Origin: Diabrotica undecimpunctata
Lineage: Eukaryota; Arthropoda; Insecta; Coleoptera; Chrysomelidae
NCBI RefSeq assembly: GCF_040954645.1
Contig: NC_092804.1
Span: 88,339,717-88,403,716, forward strand
Length of the DNA stretch: 64,000 nt
Direction: 5' to 3'
A program made the position numbers and the translations under genes. Shown here in pieces: positions 23,310 to 34,203 of this stretch. Numbering within the stretch: the first letter of the stretch is position 1; every line of letters begins with the position of its first letter. The notes below the pieces were generated by a model, which ran no database searches, was not told the DNA's origin, and saw nothing but the letters and a program-made list of their open reading frames with translations.

Positions 23310-24160
23310 TAAATAGTTCCAATAGCAACAAAGATATGATTTAGCGTCGTTTTCACAATGTTGTCATGTTTGTTTCTCTGTTAGCCTCAGTGACTACTCA
23401 CCATTCCTTCAACGTCTATTATGCTAAAATTCGATCAATAGCAACAAAGATCCGATATAGTGCCATTTTGACAATGTCTTTGTCTTTGTTTTTATGATAA
23501 CATATTTTGATATCTTCTCCTCTTTCCAACGAGCCCTCATTCGCGAAGATCGGACCAATACAAACGAAGATATGGTGTAGTGCCTTTTTGGCAATGTCTT
23601 GTCTTTATTTTTGTGTAAAAGTATTGGATATCCCCATCCTCTTTTATTTAACGTGTTACACGTAGTAATCTGACTAATAACAACACAGAAACGATATAGT
23701 GCCGTTTTGGCATTGTCTTTGCGTTTGCTTTTTTGTCTTAACATATTCGTTACCACCTCCCAATTCCATCGATACCTTGCACGTTGTTGTACGTTGAGCT
23801 GTTTAGGCTTTACAAGCTTAGTGTCCTTTTGGCAATGACGTCATCTTTATTTTCATCTCAACGTATTCGTTTGCCCCTCCCCTTTCCATCGATACCTTAC
23901 ACATTGTTATACGTTGAGCCGTTTAGACGCTACAAGCTTAGTGTCCTTTTAGCAATGCCGCCATCTTTGTTTTTTCTGTGTCTACGTATTTGTTGAGCCC
24001 TTCTCTTTACATCCATACCTTGCACATTGTTGTACGTCAAGCCATTTCGACGTTACAGGCTTAGTGCCGTTTTGACAATGCCGCCATCTTTGTTTTTTGT
24101 GTTAACGTATTCGTCACCCCCTCCCTTTTCCGATGATACCTCACACGTCACGATCGGACG
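23310..24160. repeat. Subterminal ~121-bp tandem array (right)
   Basis: Mirror of 6398-7250 in inverse order. Confidence 0.8.
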
Positions 24161-24628
24161 AGCCTTCGCGTCTCCTCAACGAAAAGATCAAAAAATGACC
24201 AGAATGGACCTTAGCGATTTCTTATGGGATTTAACATGGGAAAATAGCCAGAACCGGTGCTGCCAAATTACTCCTTTCATCATTTTGCTTTGATTATTTT
24301 TATTGTTTTGATTATTTTTTCGTGAATTGTTTCGTTAATTTCTTTCCCAACCTAGCGAACTATTTTATCATAAAAACGACATTTGAGTAATATCAAATTA
24401 ACATCAAATTGAAAATGTAATTTGTTTAATTTTTATTTTATTTAAATTCTTCATATTTATTGAAGTCATTGTATTAATCATGAACTACGAGCATTATGTT
24501 GTTTTTATTTATATTAGTTTTATCTAAATGTAAACTTTCATTTTTAGATTGTCTTAAGAAAGGAAATAAAATTTCCGAAAAAGTTTAATTAGGCTCAAAG
24601 AGTTTTACTTTTAGTCCCTTATAAATTG

Positions 24629-24697
24629 TGTTCCGTTTCGCATTTATATTTATTTTAAAGATTATTTTAAGTTTCAACCCCCATAGTTTTTTCTTCA
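24629..24697 (+). repeat. BEL left LTR, internally deleted
   Basis: Only 69 bp, compared with about 269 bp for the right LTR once its insertion is removed. Outer ~35 bp at each end are kept; about 200 bp between AAAGATTATTT and TTTCAACCCCC are missing, which would remove the promoter region. A TGG-starting, primer-binding-site-like sequence begins at 24698. Confidence 0.8.
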
Positions 24698-25365
24698 TGG
24701 TCCATTCGAGTCGTATATATCAGTGATTATCAAAGACATTTGTGCAGTTTGATTCAATCTAAATTCAGTTAATTAGCCGGCAAGTTGTCCCCTTCGGTTC
24801 GTGAGGGCGGAGTCAAGTGGTTACAAGTAACAGTTGCAAGTAACGATTACAACCTTCGGGCGGTTCCTGTAGAGCTATAATTCAAGCTGCTAGCAGTCCA
24901 CCCAGCATCACATCCAGCACCGTAGCGGAAAGCATCTGTAGTCTTTCATCTAGTGCATGGATAGAAAAGTAAGTGAGCCATTCCCATCTCTATTTTATAT
25001 ATTCTTTCTACTTGCGTGGAGTTAAATAATGTCGTTTAACTAGGGTCTATTATAAAACCTGTTTATTTGGTAAAACCAATATTTTATTACTCAAATATTT
25101 CGTTAAAAGGTACAAAAACCTGTTTTGCTTCGAAACAAACAACTTATTCATTTCATATACCTGATTTCAGATATACCTGATCCAGTTAGATAAAAAATAG
25201 AATTTTCAACATTTTGCAAGAGATCCAAATAAGACCGGTTTACAATTTTATTGCTTATTTATGACGACAGGTAAAACCCTTTTTATAATTGCGATTTAAT
25301 TAGTATACTGGTAAACATTTTTAAATCTTTATCATCGTAAAATAAACTTAGAATATTATTAAAAA

Positions 25366-26486
25366 GCTTTAATCAAAAAAAGGGGTATACTCAAATCACG
25401 ATTGACAATATTCGAAAAATTTCTTGATAAACAGATTGGAAAACAATCTGACAATTTAGTTATTGAGGTAGAAACCAGGTTAGCAAATATAGAGCCTGTT
25501 ATAGATGAATTCGAAAAAATTCAATACGAAATAGAAAACATTTCGGAGAATGTTTCTGAGGAATTAGACTATAGGGAAAGCTTTTCAGATTTGTATTATT
25601 TGCTTGTATCACAAGCAAAAGCATTAATAAATTCGATTTCAAATAAGCATGAATGCAACAATCGTCCCGTAGAATCATTTTCGCCGAACTTAGAGCAAAT
25701 TCAATACAGTCCACTTCACTCTCAAATAAAGCTCCCAACTATCGAGTTACCCCATTTCAAAGGGTCATACGGGGGGTGGCTTGAGTATCATGATACCTAC
25801 GAGAGTCTAATTCATAAAAATTCTTCGATCAATTCAATTCAGAAGTTCCATTATCTTCGGGCATCTCTAGGTGGAGAAGCTGCAAAGGTTATCAGCTCAT
25901 TAGAGATTTCGGCCGCGAATTATGATATAGCATGGAACTTACTATGAGAAAGGTTTGCAAACACGCGTCTTTTGATCTACAATCACACAAAGGCCTTATT
26001 TGATTTGCAACCCATTCCAAAAGAATCTTCTACTCATCTTCATCAACTAATTGACAATGTTTCGAAAAACTTGCGTTCGCTAGAATCTCTTCAGCAACCT
26101 GTCATTCTTGGGACACTCTGTTAATATTCATGATAGCAAGCAAGTTAGATGCCCTCACTGCGAGGGAATGGGAATCATATAGATCCGGAAGTGATCTTCC
26201 TACCTTTGAAGATATGATCGCATTCTTTAAAGGCAAAGCTGATCTTCTAGAGAAGCTAGAAGTATCGAAAGTTACGTATAAATCGGACAGGCAGTCCAAA
26301 TTCTCAAGGCAGCCGCAATCTTTTCTCTCGTTCAATAGAAAAGCATGTAAGTTCTGCAGAGAAGATCATGAAATATATAACTGCGCTAAATTCTTGGGGG
26401 CTTCGACCCAAGAGCGAATCAAACACGCTAGGGATTCAAAACTTTGTACAAATTGCCTTTATTCTGGCCATTTTAGCTCCAACTGA
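25366..26486 (+). pseudogene. BEL Gag (broken)
   Basis: The N-terminal part includes IKLPTIELPHFKGSYGGW and the FHYLRASLGGEAAKVI block typical of BEL Gag. A TGA at 25945-25947 interrupts after WNLL; a frameshift follows near 26107. The C-terminal part has zinc-knuckle-like CKFCREDHEIYNC and then CTNCLYSGHFSSN, where the final Cys codon is TGA (26484-26486). No ATG is visible in frame; the frame opens at about 25366. Confidence 0.75.
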
Positions 26487-26515
26487 AAATATGGAGCGTG
26501 TAAAAATGTAAGGCA

Positions 26516-27177
26516 AAACACCATAGTTTGTTGCATTTAGATAAACAATCCGTTCACACTACCGATACTAATCAGCGGATGGAGTCTGAACCTGAACACC
26601 AAGTGTCCCTTTCAGCCCACTCGAATGTAGCTCAATCAATTTTGTTTACAGCTGTCGTTCAAATATTCGATAAAACCGGTAGGATTCATCAATGTAGGGC
26701 TGTTCTTGATTGTGGCTCTCAATCAAATATCATAACGAGAGAATTAGCTGATAAGCTAGCTCTATCAAGGTCCGAGGTAAATATCTCTATTGTTGGGATA
26801 GGTCATGCAGTCTCAAACATTCGATCTAAGTGCACAGCGAAGATTCAGTCAAGGCAGTCTTCGTTTTCTACATCTCTTTCATGTCTCGTAGTCAATAGAA
26901 TCTACGATAATAGTTTCGACATTGGAAACTTAGATATTCCACGTCATTTAAGACTAGCAGATCCAGATTTTCATGTTGCTTCAAAAATCGACATTCTGAT
27001 AAGTGTTGATACTTTCTGGAAAATCTTGTGTGTGGGACAATTCAGTTTAGGTCCTTCTGCTCCAGTCATGCAAAAAACAAGGTTCGGTTGGATAGTTTCC
27101 GGTGAATTTAATGACAAAAGGGAATCAGTTTCATATTGCAACTTCAGTAGAAATGATTCAAGTTCTGACTTAAATGT
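26516..27177 (+). pseudogene. BEL aspartic protease region (DUF1758/A17-like)
   Basis: Follows Gag after a one-base frameshift near 26515. The block AVLDCGSQSNIIT fits the BEL retropepsin active site, where the family often has D-S/T-G-S. TRFGWIVSGEF marks the end of the protease region. The frame stops making BEL sense at 27177, where the gypsy derivative inserted; SSDLNV joins VQLQKFWELEE across the insertion. Confidence 0.75.
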
Positions 27178-28602
27178 TGTAACGTTCCAACGAACATTCA
27201 TTGGACGTCAATCTATGACGTGCCAACGAATATTCATTGGGTGCCAATTTGTAACCCTTCGAGGCTCAATTTGTAACATCCCAACGTTGAGCTGCTGTTG
27301 TCAACTTGTAACCGCAAACCTTAGTTTGCTGCTACAACCTGACTAACATCACTAACAACGTTGGAGCGACAAATCGTTTCCCGTTGGGACCAATTTTTAA
27401 CGTCATAACCCCTAATGTATCAATTGCAAAATTGCTACATTAGACGTTATACGAAACACTCCCTGGCTAGCTCACTCAGGACGTGGATATGGCCTACTCT
27501 GGAGCAACACACGCAAACAAGTAAAAAGAAGTAACAATACACAGTAAAATTAACACATGTTTATTAAAATATTAAAAAAAAAAATGACAGAAAAATACAT
27601 TTTTAAATATGATATTGAATTTAAATAAAAATTATTCGACTTCTTGCTACAGTGTTACATTATAGTAAGGAAAAATGCTTGTCACCAAATCCTAGGTTTT
27701 ATCCTGCTCTTTTCTGCTATGGTTGTTAGCAAGCCATGTTGTTAGCTGTGGATTTTCTTGCCCTTGAGTCAACTCTCCTATCGGAATGATAGTGCCATTC
27801 TCAGGCCAGTTGGTTTTCTGGATGTTAATATAATTTGACCCGCACCTGAGAAATGTATCCCGGAGGTTGACTAAACTGAAGAAAAACACACCTTGCTTCA
27901 GAAAATGGTGAAACCAAAATGAGAGACCTTGCTTGGGGGATGAATAGGTGACCAATCAAATTTAACAAAATTTTATCATTATTCACCCAAGCAAGTCGAG
28001 AAACAATTCTTATTTTTGTATTTATCAAAAGCAAATAAGTAAAAGTAAGGATATATAATATTTTAAAGCAAATGGTAATTACTTTTTACAACTGAAATAT
28101 TCTAATATTAATTAAAAAGCGGATTCGGTAAAAATGACAAGATATATTTATTGCAAAGCTAGATAATTTAGAATTTAGAAACATTTCTATATAGAAATGG
28201 TAGTTTGTCAAAAGTTAATTATTATTAAAATCAAAAGATATTATCAAGAATTTAAAATTAATATTTAAAACTATAGAAATACTCGTAAAACTTTTACATA
28301 GTATATTAAAGAAACTATATATTTCTTATCGCTAGTTTTTTATATAAAATAAAAAACATAAGAAATATCCACAAAAATAATATGTACCTACTTACATACC
28401 ATAATCATAAATAATGATCTTAGAATTTTCAAAGCAAAAATTATAAAAGATTTTTATACAACAGGTAGAATCAGGAAACCGATAAAATATATTATACTCT
28501 TACCTCCTAATTCAGGAGACGACACAACAATTGGTTATTGTACTTTTACAAGAAGTCATGAAGAAAATCGACATTTTTAGAAATAGAAGTCATTATATCG
28601 AG
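27178..28602 (-). repeat. Gypsy derivative 3' LTR (truncated)
   Basis: Matches 31245-32669 with few differences, then diverges. The missing part is the upstream (U3) end, lost together with the polypurine tract. Confidence 0.85.
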
Positions 28603-30964
28603 TATCGAGTCAGGGAAATATTTTATCCCAACGAATTATAGTATTCGTCACACTAAAATTATGAGGCAAATATTTATGTGCTATACATTGTAGCAGCATG
28701 TAACAGGGCTTTAGAGTTAACACTCAGGGAAATATTCCATTCCAACGAATTGTAGTATTCGTTACACTAAAATTGGTCGTAGACCAAGAGGGAGAAAAGC
28801 TACGTTAAGGGTTATCCGCAATCTTTGGTACTGTACATCGATTATACACTGGGCCGATTGAAATCATGTTGTTATGAACGCAGTAGCCCATAATCCATGG
28901 TTAAACCTCGAAAGCGCTCCTCAGAGACGACAGTCCTGTGTACTATGAACCCCCCCGACGCCATACCCTAAAGACAACCTTAGCATTAAAGGAAGATCCA
29001 GTGGTATAAATGTACATCTCCACCACAGTTCGGTCCCATATATATGTAATTACATAAATATCATACAAAAACAACTAATATGGGGACGATGTATCTATCA
29101 CTCATGTAGATAAACATCGTTAGAAAGACATTCTTTCAAGAATGTTAGTTCTTAAGGGAAGCTAATTTTAAACCAAGGTAATTATGATATTAGCAATATC
29201 ACTAGATATGCATATAATCATTAAGTTATAAAAGATAAGATATCATAATCATCAGTAATGTAGTAGGTATATAAATCCAAATATTAGTTATCATAATACT
29301 AATCTAGATTTTAGTTGCATAAGATAGTATGAGTAGAACATTATAAGCAGTTAAGAAAGATAAGGTAAACATCAAAATATAAAAGAAATAAGTAAAAATT
29401 TAGTAAGATCAATCTAGACATCTATTAAGTATAAAATTTACACAAGATGAAAAGAAAACTGCACAAAATTATACTCAGTTGAACTGAAGAAGAAAAATTA
29501 GTCATAAATATACTTTGATTTAAATCCAAACGTTATGCACCTGTTAGAATAATAAAGTAATCTATACAGAAAAATTGTATAGAGCAAAGTTATACAAGAG
29601 AGTATAAAAAAACAAAACTTTCCATTGTCATTTCAAAGAAACACAACCCTACATCAGATTTCTAAATAGTAGTATGCATAAGGTTAAATCTACCTTGTAA
29701 ATGCAATAAAAAATTTCATTAAAATATAACACTCAAGAAAAAGAAAATTCATTGTAGTTATGCATTGATGAGGGCAATCATTGTGAACTAAATCAGAGAA
29801 AATTATTATAACTAAACTTCAATAGACAGTATGGTCTGGAAACAATTACATTGTTCATTAAAGATAAGAAGATAATGAGAATTAATTCTCGGCATATTGC
29901 ATATGCATATTTATGGACTAAGGCAAGTCAATAAAACAGCAAATTGATATTAAGCTAGTATAAGATAAAGTAATTTTTGTATCAAATAGTATCAAAAATT
30001 AAAGGTAGGTAAATATCAAGATAATTAAGTAACACAAGTAATTTTGATTGTCAGATAAAGGTAAGTATATTCTTCACAATACCTAGTAAGTCAAAGTTCT
30101 ACACAAAAGACATTAAAGATATTGCATAAAATTTGGCTTACTTATGATAAAGGAAAATACAAAGCAAAGATAAGATAAGTTATGGTAATATCATATAAAA
30201 TTGCTATAACACTAAACACTATCCAGGGATCTACACAAAAGAAATAGAACTAGAACTGCATAAATATAGACGTATGTATTTAAAATGTTAAAGACAATTC
30301 AAATGCAATCAAAAACTTCAAAGCTTCATAATCTTACACCAGAGGTTTCTATAAAAGAAGATATATGCATAAGATTACTTTCACTCCAAAAGATAAAGAA
30401 TTATGCCTAACGCAACACCCCTAATGGGTAAATGGAAAATATTAACGCCCTTGTTAATAGTTTTCCTGCAGTGACCTCAAGTCCCGCGAAGATAAATCAT
30501 CCTAGGCAATTTTTATGTGCTTGTCCGAACAAATCTCATATTTGAACCCATTCAACGAAAAAACAAGACACTTGCACTAGGTATGAAAATTAGACATAAG
30601 TTATTACCGCAATAGTTTTAATAACACCATAAAGGTAATACAAGTAGCTAACTTGTAAAGGTAAGAGATAATGTGTTATTAAACGAAGATAAAGATAAGT
30701 AAATAACAGTCAAACTTGTGAAAGGTAGTAGATAAATTTTCTAGCAAAGGTTCTCATAACTAAATATTTTATTGAAAAGTCCATAAATAACGAAGATATT
30801 TGTTAACGCAGGTAATAAAAATATGTATAAGCTTAACAAAAGAGATAAGAAGATAATTTAAAATATATTCAATACAAGATATATGTAAGTTTAAATTACA
30901 CTTAAAAGTAAGATATAATAGTATAACTGCAAGTTTTACTCAAAAGACATATTTTTAATATGCA
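28603..30964. other. A-rich noncoding interior of the gypsy derivative
   Basis: About 2.3 kb without coding potential on either strand. At 28611-28662 and 28725-28776 there is a degenerate direct repeat (CAGGGAAATATT, then CCAACGAATT and GTATTCGT), 114 bp apart. The rest is A-rich with many AAGATAAG-like words. Confidence 0.5.
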
Positions 30965-31264
30965 TTACTGATTTTCATCGTCACTAGAATCAGTGACATC
31001 TAATTTGATATCCCTGACATGAAAATTTCCAAGATCATTTCCATCTAGATCCTTTAAATTGTAGACTAATTTAGACAAAACTTTATTGACAATACAAGGG
31101 ACAAATTTTGGTGCTAGTTTTGCGGAGAAATCATCGACAGCTTTTGATAGGACAAAATTTTTTTTCCAGACTTTATCACCAACGTGATATTTGACATCAC
31201 GTCTACGAAGGTTATACCTTCGTGCCCCACGTTGGGCGCCAATTTGTAACGTTCCAACGAACAT
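30965..31264 (-). pseudogene. Chimeric ORF: LTR end, primer-binding site and integrase C-terminus
   Basis: A 99-codon ORF with a true ATG in the LTR at 31262-31264. The first ~15 codons are LTR and primer-binding site. From RYNLRRRDVKYHVGDKVW onward it is the integrase C-terminal (GPY/F-like) domain, including KLAPKFVPCIVNKV, ending in an acidic tail. The catalytic core is absent, so it has no integrase activity. Confidence 0.7.
31224..31241 (-). promoter_or_regulatory. Primer-binding site, tRNA-Lys type
   Basis: On the minus strand it reads TGGCGCCCAACGTGGGGC, which I recognise as the tRNA-Lys1,2 primer-binding site used by several retroelements. It lies 3 bp inside the right LTR and fixes the element's orientation. 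Confidence 0.85.
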
Positions 31265-33157
31265 TCATTGGACGTCAATCTATGACGTGCCAACGAATAT
31301 TCATTGGGTGCCAATTTGTAACCCTTCGAGGCTCAATTTGTAACATCCCAACGTTGAGCTGCTGTTGTCAACTTGTAACCGCAAACCTTAGTTTGCTGCT
31401 ACAACCTGACTAACATCACTAACAACGTTGGAGCGACAAATCGTTTCCCGTTGGGACCAATTTTTAACGTCATAACCCCTAATGTATCAATTGCAAAATT
31501 GCTACATTAGACGTTATACGAAACACTCCCTGGCTAGCTCACTCAGGACGTGGATATGGCCTACTCTGGAGCAACACACGCAAACAAGTAAAAAGAAGTA
31601 ACAATACACAGTAAAATTAACACATGTTTATTAAAATATTAAAAAAAAAAATGACAGAAAAATACATTTTTAAATATGATATTGAATTTAAATAAAAATT
31701 ATTCGACTTCTTGCTACAGTGTTACATTATAGTAAGGAAAAATGCTTGTCACCAAATCCTAGGTTTTATCCTGGTCTTTTCTGCTATGGTTGTTAGCAAG
31801 CCATGTTGTTAGCTGTGGATTTTCTTGCCCTTGAGTCAACTCTCCTATCGGAATGATAGTGCCATTCTCAGGCCAGTTGGTCTTCTGGATGTTAATATAA
31901 TTTGACCCGCACCTGAGAAATGTATCCCGGAGGTTGACTAAACTGAAGAAAAACACACCTTGCTTCAGAAAATGGTGAAACCAAAATGAGAGACCTTGCT
32001 TGGGGGATGAATAGGTGACCAATCAAATTTAACAAAATTTTATCAATATTCACCCAAGCAAGTCGAGAAACAATTCTTATTTTTGTATTTATTAAAAGCA
32101 AATAAGTAAAAGTAAGGATATATAATATTTTAAAGCAAATGGTAATTACTTTTTACAACTGAAATATTCTAATATTAATTAAAAAGCGGATTCGGTAAAA
32201 ATGACAAGATATATTTATTGCAAAGCTAGATAATTTAGAATTTAGAAACATTTCTATATAGAAATGGTAGTTTGTCAAAAGTTAATTATTATTAAAATCA
32301 AAAGATATTATCAAGGATTTAAAATTAATATTTAAAACTATAGAAATACTCGTAAAACTTTTACATACTATATTAAAGAAACTATATATTTCTTATCGCT
32401 AGTTTTTTATATAAAATAAAAAACATAAGAAATATCCACAAAAATAATATGTACCTACTTACATACCATAATCATAAATAATGATCTTAGAATTTTCAAA
32501 GCAAAAATTATAAAAGATTTTTATACAACAGGTAGAATCAGGAAACCGATAAAATATATTATACTCTTACCTCCTAATTCAGGAGACGACACAACAATTG
32601 GTTATTGTACTTTTACAAGAAGTCATGAAGAAAATCGACATTTTTAGAAATAGAAGTCATTATATCGAGTTTTGTATCGAACGGGAAGGGGGAAATGTCA
32701 ACAAAAAGGAGTCTTTGACAGACAGTTAATGTCACTAGCATTAAACTAAACAGAGAATAAAGATGGCAGCTCTCGTTCCAAAGTAACAGAAATAGAGATG
32801 AAAATTAAATTCATTCTTTAGAAACTTGAGTAAAAGATAAAAATGATGATTATTAAGAAAATAGGAAAGGTAGATACTGAAATATATATATATATATATA
32901 AAGAAGATATATTTGGACGCCAACTGGTTTTTATACCAAATACCAGTAAAAATGAAAAGAGAATACTGAATCAATTAAGTAACGACATAATTCTGATACA
33001 ATCTATATCTGAGAAAATATATAAAAAAATAAGAGATACAATGGAGGATATAGAAGAATATGAAGTATGACAGAAGATATGGAAATTGGAGAATAGAATT
33101 AACGAAATATATTAACATAAGAAAGAAAGCAGGCAATGTAGCAGTGATAACGCTACA
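31245..33157 (-). repeat. Gypsy derivative 5' LTR, 1913 bp
   Basis: The complete LTR, with TGTA...TACA ends on both strands. Its outer 488 bp (32670-33157) have no partner in the left copy. Confidence 0.8.
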
Positions 33158-33163
33158 ATGTTC

Positions 33164-34203
33164 AGTTACAAAAATTCTGGGAACTCGAAGAGTACACGGA
33201 ACCTGTACTTTCCGAGGAAAACTTAATATGCGAAAAACACTTTGTCCAACAGAGCTTTTCGTATTATCTTCCCCATCACTGAGTCTTAAAGGATGACAGT
33301 ATTACCACAAAGCTTCCTGTGGTGTTCTACGGTTCCTTTCCATCTTCTTCTGGTCTATCAATAAATGACATTCAAATTTCAGGTCCCACCATTCAGGACG
33401 ATTAATTCTTAATTTTATTGCGTTTTCGACAACATGCATTTGTTGTGTCTGCTGATATTACAAAAATGTATCGTCAGGTGCTCGTGGATCCTGAACAACA
33501 AGCACTTCAGCAAATGTTCTGGCGTTCTTCTCCTTCTGATACTCTGAGCACATATCAGCTAAATACGGTCACATATGGAACAGCTTCAGCTTCGTTTCAG
33601 GTCATTCGTTGCTTATTTCAGTTAGCATCCGAGAATAAAGATCTTCACCCTACTGCTTCCAAGATCATCAAGCGAGATTTCTATGTTGATGATCTTCTGA
33701 CAGGTGGAGATTGCGCGGAGTCATTGTCAAATGTATGCAAGGATATCAACAATATCTTAAACAGCGGATGTTTTGAGTTGAGGAAGTGGGTATCGAATAA
33801 TCCGGTAGTACTTAATAAAATTCAAAGTTCCAAGTGTCTATCAAATATAAAATCATTCGGTGGAGAAGAAAAGGTAAAGGAACTTGGCCTAAATTGGATG
33901 TATGATTCTGACACACTAACATATAAGGTAGCTGATTTACCTAATCCTAATAAGGTAACGAAGAGAATAATTCTTTCTGGTATTGCTCAGATCTATGGTC
34001 CTCTTGGGCTGCTTAGCGCTTGCACAATTACGGCCAAGATTATAATGCAAATTCTTTGGCAAGAAAAGCAAGGCTGGGATGAATCTGTTCCCCAAATCAT
34101 TTTTACGCAGTGGCAGCATTTCAAGGAGGAATTACTTAGATTAAATAATATCGAAATACCTAGGTACGTAAAATTAAAGGATTCGATCTCTTGTGAGCTA
34201 CAT
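33164..34203 (+). pseudogene. BEL reverse transcriptase (broken)
   Basis: Starts with QKFWELEEYTEP, continues to LPVVFYGS, GLSINDIQISGPTIQDD, then FVVSADITKMYRQV (motif A) and RDFYVDDLLTGGD (YVDD). Stops lie near 33287 and at 33404-33406. After the RT thumb it ends at SISCELH, where the LINE begins; the RNase H that should follow is missing. Confidence 0.85.

Larger units (their letters stand above)
6290..24272. mobile_element. 18-kb palindromic element (Maverick/Polinton-like ends)
   Basis: Left arm 6290-16208 and right arm 16271-24272 are near-identical inverted copies around a 62-bp spacer (16209-16270). The ends are AGTAATTTGG...CCAAATTACT, directly flanked by the 6-bp repeat cctttc at 6284-6289 and 24273-24278. 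AG/CT ends with a 6-bp target duplication and 15-20 kb length match Maverick/Polinton elements. Against that, no polymerase B, integrase, ATPase, protease or capsid gene is present. Each arm without its later insertion is about 8 kb. I infer a defective inverted dimer of one element end, but the class is not proven. The left arm carries a later 1.95-kb Penelope-like insertion. Confidence 0.8.
16271..24272 (-). repeat. Right arm of the giant palindrome
   Basis: Reverse-complement copy of the left arm with scattered substitutions and small indels and no Penelope-like or SINE insertion. It keeps the complete second promoter-like module but has a deletion that removes the start of the GNAT gene. 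Comparing the arms gives the pre-insertion sequence at 9136-11120 directly. Confidence 0.9.
27178..33157 (-). mobile_element. Ty3/gypsy-type LTR element, internal deletion derivative
   Basis: Inserted in BEL with the 4-bp duplication atgt (27174-27177 and 33158-33161). The ends are TGTAACG...CGCTACA. The left LTR is 27178 to about 28602 (3' LTR, missing its last ~488 bp) and the right LTR is 31245-33157 (5' LTR, 1913 bp); the shared part is nearly identical. An exact 18-base tRNA-Lys-type primer-binding site lies inside the right LTR. Nearly all gag and pol are gone; only the integrase C-terminus remains. Confidence 0.82.

Noticed and set aside
6290..24272. Palindrome as a pure assembly artefact
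   Set aside because: The arms differ by insertions, deletions and substitutions, the left arm alone has a PLE insertion with target duplication, and both outer flanks share a 6-bp duplication. Read-level checking is still needed to exclude it fully.
24958..25383. BEL gag first exon (MDRK) with intron to 25383
   Set aside because: Donor GTAAGT and an AG are present, but joining them does not keep the Gag frame.
27692..28034. ORFs of 69 and 87 codons in both copies of the gypsy LTR
   Set aside because: They lie within LTR sequence, use weak starts and show no domain; present in both copies only because the LTR is duplicated.
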